DNA of 64,000 nt from Pilaira anomala (taxonomy: Eukaryota > Mucoromycota > Mucoromycetes > Mucorales > Mucoraceae), in NCBI GenBank assembly GCA_025716855.1, contig JAIXMQ010000010.1, forward strand, positions 104,501-168,500. Reading direction: 5' to 3'. The notes under the pieces were generated by a model. That model had not been told where the DNA came from, did no database searches, and saw only the letters and a program-made list of their open reading frames with translations. The position numbers and the translations under genes are program-made. Shown here piece after piece: positions 47,584 through 60,032 of this stretch (position 1 is its first letter; each line of letters opens with the position of its first letter).

Positions 47584-49339
47584 ATGGCTAACCCTTCTGT
47601 CCAAAAGGAAGGTGAAATCGTGGACGAACAAGCTGCTGCACCTAACCGTGCTGCACGTAGAGCCGCACAAAAAAAGGAATCAAAAGAATCCAAAGTTGTA
47701 AAAACGTCAACAAAGTCATCCACCATTAGAAAATCAAGATCAACTACTTCTTCTGCAACTGGATCCGGGTCTTCAAAGACATTGAATCCAAAGACAACTC
47801 ATTACGAGTAAGAAAGAGTTGTTTACTTTTTTTTTTGTTTTTAAAAAAATAATAACCCTACTATTATAGATTTGGTGGTGTCCCTGGAGCTTTAGCTATG
47901 ATCATTTTCTTACCTTTACTTGTACTCATGTTTGCTTATGGCTGTAATAAACAAGACGGATATTATCCTTTTCATCGAGCCTATGATTTCTTGACTCATT
48001 TTCAATTGGATACAGTAGTGGATACAGTGAAAAGCTGGAAATGGGGATCCTCTATTTTTTATCTTGCAATTGTTTCTCAATTGGCTGTATATACTGTTGC
48101 ACTTCCTGGTGATGAAATTGAAGGTGAACGTCTTCGTGATGGTACACGCCTCAAGTATAAAATCAATGGTAAAAAAAAAAAAAAAGAGAGAGCAAAAAAA
48201 TTTTTTTATATATACTGTATATTAAAACATATTTTTTTATTATTATTATTAGCTATTTCATGTTTACAAGCACTTATTTCTATGAGTGTCATGGCACTTC
48301 GTGGTCAAGGATATTATTTGTTTCTTTGGGTAAAGGAAAGATTTGCGGATATTACATTGTTTTCTGTTTTCTTTGCTTTCTTGGTTTCTTTTGCTGTTTA
48401 TATCAATAGTTTTGTTGGAAACAAGTTACTTGCACTTGGAGGAAATACGGGTAATCCTATTTACGATGTAAAGTATATATACATACATATATAAAAAAAA
48501 AAGGAGCTTTCAATTTTATTTAAACCTTTTTTTTTTATAGTTTATGATTGGTCGTGAATTAAATCCTCGTATTGGAAAATTTGATATCAAGTTTTTCACA
48601 GAATTAAGACCTGGATTAATTCTTTGGATTGTTTTAAACGTTTGTTTTGCAATTAATCAATGGGTTGATTTAGGAAGAGTCACATTATCCATGGTGCTTG
48701 TGAACCTCTTTCAAGGATGGTATGTGGTGGATGCACTCTTGAATGAGAAATCGATCTTGACTACCATGGATATCACAACAGATGGATTTGGGTTTATGCT
48801 TGCTTTCGGTAACCTTTGTTGGGTCCCCATGATGTATAGTTTACAAGCACGTTATCTTTCTGATTTCCCTGTCGATTTATCTTACCCTCATTTAGCTATC
48901 ATTGTCTTGATTCAATGTGCTGGTTATTATATCTTTCGATCTGCAAATTCACAAAAGGATACTTTCCGTAAGAACCCTAAAGATCCCAAAGTTGCTGGTA
49001 AAAGTATATTTTTCATCCATTGTTATCATACTCACCCTATTTTTTTTTCTAATAGACCTCAAATATATTGAAACCAAGGCTGGATCTCGTTTGATTACAT
49101 CTGGATGGTGGGGTAAGGCAAGACATATTAATTACTTTGGTGATTGGTTGATGTCTCTTGCTTGGTGTTTACCTTGTGGTTTTGATTCAGTTATTCCTTA
49201 TTTTTACTGTATTTATTTTGCTATCTTATTAATTCATCGTGAACGACGTGATGAGGAAAAGTGTCGTAAAAAGTATGGTGCTGATTGGGAACGCTATTGT
49301 TCCATTGTAAAATATCGTATTATTCCTGGTATTTACTAA
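47584..49339 (+). CDS. ERG24: Delta(14)-sterol reductase (C-14 sterol reductase)
   Basis: Five exons: 47584-47807, 47870-48168, 48253-48467, 48541-48997 and 49056-49339, giving 492 residues. The N-terminal 75 residues are hydrophilic and basic ([16 protein letters not shown]). Next comes [20 protein letters not shown] and a series of about eight to ten membrane segments. Both ERG4/ERG24 family signatures are present: [16 protein letters not shown] followed by RPGLILW, and [19 protein letters not shown], with the C-terminal [20 protein letters not shown]. The enzyme reduces the C14-C15 double bond left after lanosterol demethylation, using NADPH, in the endoplasmic reticulum on the way to ergosterol (family knowledge); it is the target class of morpholine antifungals. 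ELNPRIG and FxTELRP favour ERG24 over the C-24(28) reductase ERG4. The longer basic N-terminus is the only unusual part. Confidence 0.94.
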
Positions 49340-49652
49340 AAAAAAAAAAAAAATCAATGCTATCATACTAATAAAAAAAAAAATTTAATGCTATCATACT
49401 AATAAAAAAAATAAAAAAAAAACTATGTAAACAACTGTATTTATTTCAAGTGTGCACATGCATATATTATTTGAGGTTACAGATCAACTTTTTAATATGT
49501 ATCTATGGTAATGATAATAAATGTAAAAGCTTGACGCGTGCAATAAAACTATCTGGATTAACGCGTTGCTGTGACCGTAACTAATCACCCAAACCAGAAA
49601 AATTTAAACAATTTACTTTCTCTCTCTCTTTTTTTTTATAATTGCTTATAAT
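49340..49652. other. Short intergenic region before SPC25
   Basis: 313 bases: 3' flank of ERG24 with two near-identical 25-base words (ATGCTATCATACTAATAAAA-type, at about 49356 and 49388), then the SPC25 promoter ending in a TC-rich tract (TCTCTCTCTC). Confidence 0.6.
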
Positions 49653-50719
49653 ATGGAAGATTTAACTACGTCGAAATTATGTTTAGATGTGAAAAAGTCT
49701 TTAGAACTCTTTAAAAGATTAGAAGAAGCTTTCAATTATAAGCTAACAAAGAAAGAACAGACTTTTACCACAGTCATTGAGACTGTCGATAAAAGGATGA
49801 CACAATTTAATGGTAGATAGAGAATACATATATATAAAGGCTCGAGGTAGCTTTTTTTTTTTTTCTAAAACACCTACGTCTTGTTTTAGAAAATAAAAGT
49901 ACATTACGAAAAGAATTAGAGGATAAAGCGAAATCGATTAGCCATCTTGAAAAGGGTAAAACTGAATACCATTTTTTTTTTTTTAAAAAAAAAAAAGGGG
50001 GGGGGGGCGGGCGGGGGGAGAGAGGTAAACAGTTCAAATCAAACTACCTGTATCTAACATATAAAAACTCAATAGAATTATCCCTTTTAAAGGAAACAAA
50101 TAAATCACTAGAATTAACGGATTTAAAAGCAAAAGTAGACTTGGCACAAAAAGAAAATAAACGATTACAAACATTATTAAATGAAAAGCAAACACTTCTT
50201 GAAAAGAAAAGAACCGAAAGCCTATTAAAATCATCCTCCTCCGAAGAATATAAAAAGAAAGCAGAAGCAGAACTCAAAGCATATGCTAAATACCTTCAAT
50301 TAGAAATTTCAACTGTGGAAGGTTTGTTCAACTGATCCAATTTTTTTTTTTTTTTTTTTTATTATTCATGCAATTTTTATTTATACAAGCTTATTTGGTT
50401 TAGAAAATCATGTCAAATTCTCTTTCAGAGGTATCAGCGATACAGAACCTAAAAAGATTGTTTATTTTCTTTTACATGTAAATGGAACAGATGTTTTTGA
50501 GGGTAAATACACACACACATATATATATATATATATATGTATATATTACAGTATTCATTTTAATCATGTGTCACCTCTTTTTTTTTTTTTCTAGTGAAAA
50601 CATGTCAACCTGAATTAGCCAATCTCAATCAGTTAATATCACAATTAAATAGAGATCGTAACTTAACTGCTTTTATAAAACGTATGAGAAAAGAATTTGT
50701 AGAAGTTGAAAACAATTAA
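49653..50719 (+). CDS. SPC25: Kinetochore protein Spc25 (Ndc80 complex)
   Basis: Five exons: 49653-49812, 49890-49955, 50076-50321, 50404-50502 and 50595-50719, giving 231 residues, close to the size of fungal Spc25. The N-terminal two-thirds is a coiled coil (KSLELFKRLEEAFNYK, LTDLKAKVDLAQKENKRLQT). The C-terminal globular RWD-type domain reads ENHVKFSFRGISDTEPKKIV, YFLLHVNGTDVFEVKTCQPE, LANLNQLISQLNRDRNLTAF and IKRMRKEFVE, the Spc25 family pattern. It pairs with Spc24 to anchor the Ndc80 complex at the inner kinetochore (family knowledge). The third exon uses the AG at 50075; the nearer AG before GAAACAAAT breaks the frame. Intron 2 holds a striking G-run. Three of four introns are phase 1 with G at the junction. 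Confidence 0.9.
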
Positions 50720-52293
50720 TATTTAAACAATTACTAATAATAATAATAATAAAAGAATGTACATACATATTTCAAGTACGCAAATGGGATCAAATGAGAT
50801 ATTTTTATATATAGTTAAATATTGATAGCGTGGCGAAATGTAATAATCAGTTACTACCTAGTTACATAATGAGGACATGTCCCCCCCCCCCCTCCCCCTT
50901 TTTTTTTTTATCATTAATATGAAAAAGAAGATGAAGGAGCTGTGTGATATTCTTGAGCTGCATTATTCCCTTGGTCACATTGGTCTTTTCTTGAAAGCGA
51001 AGAATACCGTAGCTTGTTACATTTTTTTTTTTTCTATTTGAAATAGAATCAGGTTTAATTTCAAGAAAAAATTTTTTTTTCGTATTAGTAGATGGCTTCC
51101 CATAAATACGGTTCCTTCAAAAACTTTTGCTATGTATTGCAATGTAATTTGAAAGCTACATGTTAGACTCGCTGATACATGTATACAATGGGTTTCAGGT
51201 TTTTTATGTTATTTTATTATTAATTTTGATTGTGAAAGTGCAATGGGATACTCAAGTAACTTGCATATTTGTAATCATACTAATTTCAAGCAAGATTGTG
51301 ATTTTATACTCTCTACTATAATAACCAATTTAATAGTTCTCATGTCACACTAAAGGTATAGTGTACTAACTAAAATAAAAAAATAAAAAATAGGCCGTGC
51401 ACTGAATGAAGATTATAAAGTTAAAGCTACTACATTGCCTTTTAAAAATCAAACGTACAAAAAAAATATCGGCTCACTTTGTTAAAAATGTAAAGATTTA
51501 TATACTGTTTATCGAAGGGTTATAAAAAAAAATTACGTGTTAAAAAAAAACACCATCTTCTTTCTGTTAGAAGTATCGGGCTTAGACAAAAAAAAAAAAA
51601 AAAAAAAAAAAATGATACACCAGTAAATCGAGTCAAAAATTATTCTAATTTATTCTTTTTAGTTATTAATTGTATTACATATTATAAGCTTGATGGATGA
51701 ATCGTGACACATCTATTGACTTTTTTTTTTTTTTTTTTTCTTGCAAAGTGAATATATGCGGTATAGTGACTTTGTAGTATTATAAGATCAACAATTGTAC
51801 ATAGTTCATCGGATTTACACTTCGAAAAAGGTTAACATTATAATCTGTCAGCACAGCCTCATAAAAAACGTGGAAATAGAAATAGAGTGTGTATTGTACA
51901 TACAGTTGTGGTACAATGCAATTTGATAAAAAATAAATAAAAAAAATCGTCGTCATTCTACGAGTATAAAAATAAACGTTATTTACTGTTTAAGGGACAT
52001 TTTACATTTTCTCCAAGTACAAGGTCCCATAATTTTATGGCATTACAAGATGGTACGATATGATGTGTGCATGTCTCTCACACACACACACACACACACA
52101 CTTTATCTGATATTTGTTTTTGTGCTTCGTGATTTCTGTAACAATTATTGTTTAACATTGTATCACATTTTAATCTTGTAACCAGCTTGGAATTATTACT
52201 TGATTTTTTTATCGAAAAAGATTTTAGTTATATATGAGGAGAAATTATTGTTGGATGTCGATTTTTTTTAAAATCCTGTTTTTTGGGTCATTC

Positions 52294-52330
<37 letters not shown>

Positions 52331-53330
52331 AAGATAATAAAAGGGTATAATGTTTTAAAGAGAGACAAGTCAACAGCCTTAAATCATTTTATATTATCAT
52401 TATCAAGACTTTATTGAAAAGGTTATAGAAGCGTGTGAATGTTTGGTAACCAAAAGTAGACATCAAATTTATACCAACATTGGAAGCTGTGGTATATGGT
52501 ACAATTACAAATAGATATTTACATGTATATATCTTTCATTTCCTAAAGAAGGGTTTCTTTGCATCATGTCTAATTACATCATACTATTATTTAATATATT
52601 GAATACAAACCTAATTGTGGCATCAGTTTAATCAGTTGGTTATAAATTATAAGTTTCATTATTTTAAAATGAATGTGATACCAAAAAAAACGCGTCTTAT
52701 TTCCAGGAGGATTTATCTGTCTTTGCTTGTAGATAAAAAAAAAATTACTAGATGACAGAGAGTAGTGTGTGTGCACGCACGATTGGTTTTGCTTTTCCAC
52801 TCATTCGGTTTTAATACCCTCTACTAAAGATGAACAAAAAGAACAAGACGTAATAGTATGTATCTATTATATAAGACAGTAACTAGTTTTAATGATATGA
52901 CAATACTTTCTATTTTGTAGAGAGAGAGAAGGTACATTTAATATATATATATATGATACTTGAAAGTCTTTAATTTTTAAACCAAGAAAATGAACGGGTT
53001 TAATGCGGAAATACCTAAATATTTTAGCTATAAATTACAAATAAAGAAGTCGAAAATAAAGCTTATCAGTAAAATAGATTACTTAATAATTATATTTAAA
53101 GAAAAGTTATTGTCAAAAAGAGAGTTCCGTTAGTAGTCTTAAATTAAGGTAGTACAGAAATATCTTTGTGCAATGGGATAAGGTTATCACAACTAAGCTC
53201 GCGATAATGCAATCTTTATGAAATTAACTGAACAAAAACATATCAAAGTAGAGTCTGTTATTATATTAAAAGAACAAAGAAAAGGCCTCGAGGAATTTCA
53301 TTATATCGCGCATCTTAAAATTTGAAGGGG

Positions 53331-53364
<34 letters not shown>

Positions 53365-53805
53365 GCCAAAAGCAAGCCATGTGGTGAGGTGGAGAGGCAA
53401 AAAAAAAAAAAAAAAATTTTTTTTCGAATCAAAACATTCCAGTAACAAGATGATATATTCTTAAAATATTCTTAGTTAGAGTTTTCCCACGAGTACAAAA
53501 CTCAAAAAATATATGTTTGCTTCTTTATACATCTTTACCATTTACATAATCATTCTTCTACAAGATTTATTCATAAAAAAAGAAATATTATTTAAAGTAA
53601 AATAGATTCCGCGCTCTTCTTGTTCTATTAATCTCCTGTACTACCGCAATAGTTTGGGCCACTTAGAATCAAAGTAAGATAGCCATATCCAGTACTAAAC
53701 TCCGTTCTTTCTTTCTCTTTCTCAAAGATGTGAAAAAAAAAAAAATAATAATAATCGATCACCTTTCTTTTTCTTTTTACTTTTTTTTTTTTTTTTTTTT
53801 TCAAA
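50720..53805. other. Gene-poor intergenic DNA
   Basis: No gene supported. Contains a C run (50881-50892), poly-A and poly-T tracts (about 51588-51611, 51721-51739, 52298-52328 and 53333-53360), a CA microsatellite at 52079-52101 and AT repeats. The last 100 bases form the promoter and T-rich leader of the receptor gene. Confidence 0.55.
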
Positions 53806-54700
53806 ATGTTTATTTTCATCTTAAAGTTACTTTTACTTTTACATAGTGTTCAATCAGCCATTCTAACTTCAGAACAGATAAAACAGAACAATGAAACGAG
53901 TATAAAACCAATATATACCATAGGTGTATTAATGCCAAATCCAGCTATAGTAAAAGCAAACGATTCAGATCTTACGAATATGATTGTAACGAGTGAATTA
54001 AATATCGAACTTGCAGCTCAACATATAAAAGATACCAACATTTTACCAGGTATATAATACGCAACAAAAAATATTACGACTTGGAAAAAAAAAAAAAAAA
54101 AAAAAAGAATAATGAATTCATTGTTTAATTGATAGATGTCGATTTACAATTTGTACGATATTATTCTGAAGAATATAAAATTGGAAAAACTTCTTGGACA
54201 GCAGTAAAAATGATTGAAGGTGGTGTAAAGTAAGCAACCAAAAAAAAAAAAAAATAAAAAAAAAAAAAAAAAATTCAATAAAGAAAATTAACCTCTAAAA
54301 TGAAGTGCGGTGATAGGCGATTTGACGTCAACTGTATCAGAAGTATCTGCAGCACTTACAGGAGAATGGAAAATACCACAATGCTCTTGTGCATCTGGAT
54401 CAGTTCAACTTTCAAATAAAGAAACATATCCATATTTCTTTCGAACAACAGCAAGTGTAATGCTTTATAGTCAGTCAGTTGTTACTTGGGTGCATGCAAT
54501 GGGTTGGGATACATTTGCTTTGATTTATTGGAATAATGGTGTTGGACAACAAAGTACGTATACAATTAATAATCAATCATATATATTTACTTATAATTAC
54601 ACACTGTAGTTATGGAAACCGTAACAGAGAAAACAGCACCTTTAAATATTACCATGTCAACAAAAATTTCTATATACAGTTTATCTGAAGCACATATCCG

Positions 54701-54769
<69 letters not shown>

Positions 54770-55744
54770 GAAAAAAATAATTGTTTTATAACTCAAAATT
54801 TCGTTTGTATAGAATCATTAAATGTATTACGCGATTCTGGACACCAGATTGTGGTACTTGCAGATACTACACCAGAGAATCAGTTGCAAATCTTAAAAGT
54901 AGCAAAGTAAAATACTTATCTCTCTTTCTTTTTTTTTTTTTTACTTTGTCTTATTTATCAACACTATTTTTTTTTAAAAAAAAATAGAGATATGGGATTT
55001 ATAACAAAAGGATGGGTCTGGATGACCATTAATAATCTCGGACCAGTCTTTAGGGATGCATACACACCATCCGAAGTTACTGAGTATGACGGGCTCATGT
55101 TTATTAACGGATTATGGAATTGTAAGTGTAACACAAAAGTCAGCTTGAAAAAAAAAAAAAAAAAGGGGGTTCATAGCGTTCTATAATCTTGTGCTTATTA
55201 AATTTATTTATTTATTTTAGTAACGGGTGAACCGAGTTTTGACAGCTTATCTCAATTATGGACTACTCAAACTCCTCCACCAGATTAGTATGTATTTATA
55301 TATCATAAATATATATTTACATACATAATAACACTCTTAACTTTTAGTATTGATCCAGATAACTTTGCAATAGAAGGGCTATCATTTAATGGACCCACTG
55401 CTTATGCATGTACTGAATTACTTGCGCTTGGATTGAATCACGTATGTGATGTAGCTTGATTTTTTTTTTTTTTTTAAATTATACATTTGTTAAAATTTTA
55501 TTATTAGGCCTTGGATCTTTACCCTGGAGGTAGAGCAGCCGGTTTATCAGATTTAAAAAATAAAGCATTTAATTCCACGCCAATGACACCCGAAATGTAT
55601 AATGTAAATTATACGGGCCCTGCAGGTACGTTATAATTTGTATTACGTGTGTACTAAATCAAGTTAACCCTTTTTTTTTTAATAATAATTAGGTAATATG
55701 GCTTTTAATGAAAACGGCGATCTACTATCTGGGTAAGAAACCTC

Positions 55745-55778
<34 letters not shown>

Positions 55779-57971
55779 TAAACTAGTATTTTAACCTAAA
55801 AAAAAACAAATAGTTATTTTCAAGTAATTTACATGCACGATGGTCATACTCATCCTTATGGAGAAGTAAGATTAGATGAGTTAATATTTTATCCAGATAA
55901 AACTATAGTCTATCCTGGAAAGTCCACAGAGAAACCAGTTGCAACAGCTCCACGTCGAGGTATGTTATATATTATATCTCTTATATATATATACTCTTTA
56001 AACTAACATTTATTTACTATGATAGCAATTAATCCAAATATCTATGAAGGATATGGGTTATTTGTAATGGTTGTTTGTGTCGTTGGATTCATAACTTGCA
56101 CACTTATGTTTGGTCTCATTTTCTATTTCAGACACTTAAAAGCTATCATGGCATCAAGTCCCTTCTTTTGTTATTTGCAATTGTTTGGCTTAGATTTGAT
56201 GTATGTTGGTATTTTATTAGTAATGGGAGAACCTACACCTGCAAAATGCATTGCATTACAGTTGTTTTTGACAGTTGGATTTTCATTGGTAATTGGTAGC
56301 ATAATTGCTAAAAACTATAGGTAATTTACAATTGTTTTTTTCATTGGTATTTTATTTTAACGTCCCCCCCCCTTTTTTTTTTTTAGAATCTATCGAATGT
56401 AAGTAATACAAACATTGAACAAAGAAATAAAAAGTAGTCTAACCTAAAAGTTATATAGCTTTCAAAATGTTTTTACTATACGTACGACACGATTGAAATC
56501 ATTATATCTTGTAAGAATTGTTGCGTTATTTACTTTGATTGCTGCATTACCTTTAATTGTTTGCTATGGAATTCATCCAGTACATGTTGCAGAAGTCAAA
56601 CTGTCAGCAACTACCTTTTGTTGGATTTGTACTTACTCAAATAATGTAGCAATTGAACATGTGAATATTACTATTTCTGAAGCTATTGTCTTGTCTTGGT
56701 GTACCTTGTTAATTTGTGTATCTATCTTTCTTGCATTCAAGGTAATCAATTAATCTTTATAAACATTCTAATCCAATTGTATTCAAGTTATATGTATATT
56801 TTTTAATAGACACGAAATATCAGTAATACATGGTCAGAAACAAATCAAATTGCCTACGTTAGTTAGTAAGTAACACTTGTAATACATTTTTATGATTTTG
56901 AATTAACATTTTTTTTTCTCATAGCAATACAGGAATAGCAGCTTTGATTTCACTTCCAGGTATCTTTTTAACCAACCAAGATTTTCAAATCGCCTTCTAT
57001 TTGAAGGTCTCTAGTATGTTGTTCGCTGTCGCTTTTTCACAAATAGTTCTCTACTTTCCTAAATTCTTGATCATTTGTCGTGTCATTCTCAAAGAAAATA
57101 GAAAATTAAGTTTATACCGTATGAACGAAGCGAGTGAAGTGGAACTCACGAAACCATCTTATTCTTCTTCTCTGGAGGAAAATTTGAATTTGAACTTGGT
57201 CGCCAAAAATCTATTTGACTTTACGGTACAGGCGCATGAAGGTATTTTACCTGTGAAGAAGATGGCTCGATATGAGTTCTTTTCTATCTGGGAGTTACGA
57301 CACGTTTTACTTGTTCCGATGAAACAGTTTTTTGTTCTTTCAGACGTAAGTAAAAAAAAAAAAAAAAAAACCTGTAAAAAAAACCTGTAAAAAAAAAATA
57401 TATATATTTAATTAATTTTCATTTTATTATATAGAAATCTAAAAACAATGCTACATTGCATACATATATCGATTGTGAAATTATTCCTTCAGAAATACCT
57501 AACCATCATTCATTCAGAGTAAGAACCGATATCGGTCTTGTCTTTTTGTTTCAAGTCAGTGATCGTGCTGCCCTGGAACGTTGGGTAAGATGGTTTAAAG
57601 GTGTAGGGATTGATAATACCAAGGAAGCCAAAACTAGAAAAGAAGAGGAACCAAGTCTTGTCCCAGCAGATCAATTACCACAACCCAACTTTCAATCAGC
57701 TACGTTTGGTTTAGCTGGTGCAACAACATCACCAACCGCAGCAGCAGGACTAGCAGCGCCAACTTCAGGTGTACTTACTCCGTCTATCCTAGCAGGATCT
57801 TCTTTTTATGCACCAAGTGCGTTTAGTACACCTCAACAACAAATAAATGATAGCTCTAGATCCGCTTTACATAATCCGTCAAGTATGACAGGAACATCAA
57901 CAACCATGTCGGCCATGGGGAATGGTAACTCGTTTGGTGTTATGGATTCTAATTGGCAACGTTACCCTTAA
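53806..57971 (+). CDS. GABA-B-like class C G-protein-coupled receptor with C-terminal PH-like domain
   Basis: Seventeen exons give 991 residues with unbroken phase: 53806-54049, 54136-54229, 54306-54553, 54610-54702, 54813-54906, 54988-55121, 55221-55287, 55348-55441, 55508-55625, 55693-55732, 55814-55959, 56026-56320, 56387-56398, 56459-56741, 56810-56865, 56925-57345 and 57435-57971. A signal peptide (MFIFILKLLLLLHSVQS) leads into a periplasmic-binding-type Venus-flytrap domain (YTIGVLMPNP, AVIGDLTSTVSEVSAALTGE, YPYFFRTTASVMLYSQSVVT). Seven membrane segments of the 7tm_3 class follow at about residues 467-735, including AIMASSPFFCYLQLFGLDLM, the paired extracellular Cys (AKCIALQL, FCWICTYSN) and KTRNISNTWSETNQIAYVSY, close to GABA-B receptors. 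After the last helix, MARYEFFSIWELRHVLLVPM to ALERWVRWF resembles a PH domain, then a Ser/Thr/Pro-rich tail. Plasma-membrane location is inferred; the ligand is unknown. Confidence 0.92.
54705..54766 (+). repeat. 62-base poly-A run inside receptor intron 4
   Basis: An uninterrupted A tract beginning immediately after the donor GT of the intron 54703-54812. It is the longest homopolymer I see in the window. Confidence 0.95.
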
Positions 57972-60032
57972 TTTGTTAGAAAATACCCCCCCCCCCTCCC
58001 GCTCCCCATCTTTCTACTTTTATACAAATGTCTATACCAAATTTAAATACCTATATAAAAAACATGAATAATTTTATAAAATTGTATTTCGATCCTTTTT
58101 ATTTAAAGACTTTACATAATTTGACTGCATGAATTAGTATAAGACATCTGACACTTTCTTCTATGACTTATAACATATATGGATATACTTCTTTTTTTGA
58201 TATTTAATACAATGTTTATTATTTGGAAGATTAGATATGTTGATGTTGTGTATACTTTCTAAAAATGAGGCCGATACAACTCTGTGTTATGCAACAACAG
58301 ATATTTTACGACATTCAATATAATACTTGCTGGACTATGACAGGCTATACTGATAGTATTTTTACAGCTTACCCCTTTATGAATTTTAGGCATTGTATTA
58401 TTATGTTCTTTATAATCAAACGTTTAATGTACCAAGGTTTTTTTCTAATTGTTTTTTATTTTTCACATTTAGTACAATGACTGTTAAGGTCACCTGTATC
58501 TGGTCTCGAATCGACAAAAACGGATTTTGGATCTTGTGTGGGTACTGGATGCATATTACTCAAATGACCTTTTAAACTGTTTCTGTCCTTGAATCTTTTG
58601 CATAATTTATAGCAACACGATTTAACTTTATCATACTACTGATTGGATTTCGGGGGAAGAGACATCATACTATGAACTACTTTTAAATGACGTCTGTAAA
58701 CGTCAATTCGACCAAATTCTATGTCACACGCGATACAGCGGTTTATTTATAAGTGTAACTTTTTTTTTTTTTGGTCTTTCAAAATCATACTGCTTGAACT
58801 TTTAACTGATTGAAAAGAAATGTCATAATTTTAGTCTTGGTTTGTTACTCCTGAAAGAGATGAATTACTTATTTCTGATTTGTATAAAAGACGCGTGGAA
58901 TATTCTTTTTATGTCTTCTTTTTTAATGTGAGCTCTTGTTCTAGGTCTATCAGTTGCCTTATAAACTACTGTGATTCTGTCAGGTACTTTAAGCTCTTTC
59001 TCGGTATTGTGTCAATAAGAAAAGCACTTGTAGAGGTTTATTCTGAAGCTCGTGTTTTTATTTCTTTAGCCACATATGAAACACATGAGGGACGATTTTA
59101 TCTATGCGCTCAAAGTTTATGTTTAATATGAACACCTGTAAAAAAGCTGTGTTTTTTTTAAAAAAGTGTCGAGTGACTATATATTCTTGAAAAAGGACTC
59201 TATTAAAATTATATCACATAATTTTCAGTTAACAATTGTGAGTTTTTTTTTTAGCATATCTGGGGTTGCTTAGTAATTTTTTCTTTCTCTGGCTCTCTCT
59301 CTCTCAATAAATATACGTATGCCTATATTTTTTTTTTCATTTGGGGAGTGATGTTAAGGACCGATATTCTTGTTAAGAAGCCCTCCAATGCAACATAAAA
59401 AAGCTTATTCAGTTAATGCAAAGCGATCTTGAAAAGGGAAATCATTACATTCAGGGACCTATCAACTCAGACAAATCTTTTTTTTTAAAAAAAACCCGAA
59501 AAATATACTCTTTCGTACAACTCAAACTCGAGGCTCACTTTTGGGCCTAGGGAAATCACTTACTGATAAGCTACAAGTCACTGAAAATAAAAAATTATTT
59601 TTAAAGGTCTCGAAAACTCGACTGGTGTTTTCGAGAATTTGTCCAGATGACGTTAAAAAAAAAAGGTACACACACACGCGGAAGACAGCCTTCTATTGAA
59701 CCCCTTTCTCTTCTCTGTAAGTACTGTTTAAATATATCAATTTAACTGCAGTGTTCTTAACTCTAATGAAGAAATAATATATGATGATAGTTCTTTATTT
59801 ACAGTCATATTATTTTATACAGGAATATACCAACAAAGAGCCCTGAATGTGTGTGTGTTTGTACGTGGAGAAAAAAAATATATCCGTCATGTGATACATC
59901 CTTAAGCATGTGGTTCTGACTGGTTATAGAAAGAGAGTAAATATGGATTAATTTACAACAGCATATAAATAAACATTACGGGGCGTAATTTTTTCTTTTT
60001 CCCTTTTTATTATTTTATTCTTTCTTATTTTA
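57972..60032. other. Intergenic, with a zinc-finger gene relic
   Basis: 3' flank of the receptor gene (a C run at 57988-57996), then about 1.8 kb of AT-rich DNA with a minus-strand C2H2 relic at 58480-58745 (listed separately). Short plus-strand ORFs at 58265-58480, 58393-58575 and 58880-59131 lack protein character. The final 100 bases are the promoter of the F-box gene. Confidence 0.5.
58480..58745 (-). pseudogene. C2H2 zinc-finger gene relic
   Basis: On the minus strand the frame reads NRCIACDIEFGRIDVYRRHL with VVHS, a good C-x2-C-x12-H-x4-H finger. After a stop codon, CCYKLCKRFKDRNSLKGHLS with NMHP follows, a second finger with a slightly irregular Cys spacing. A short tail follows (VPTQDPKSVFVDSRPDTG). 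A stop lies just upstream of the first finger and one lies between the fingers, so no intact ORF exists. Loss by decay is the simplest reading; unrecognised introns are an alternative. Confidence 0.5.

Noticed and set aside
53628..53819. Minus-strand ORF near the receptor start
   Set aside because: Mostly lysine and tyrosine/phenylalanine runs from the T-rich leader of the receptor gene.
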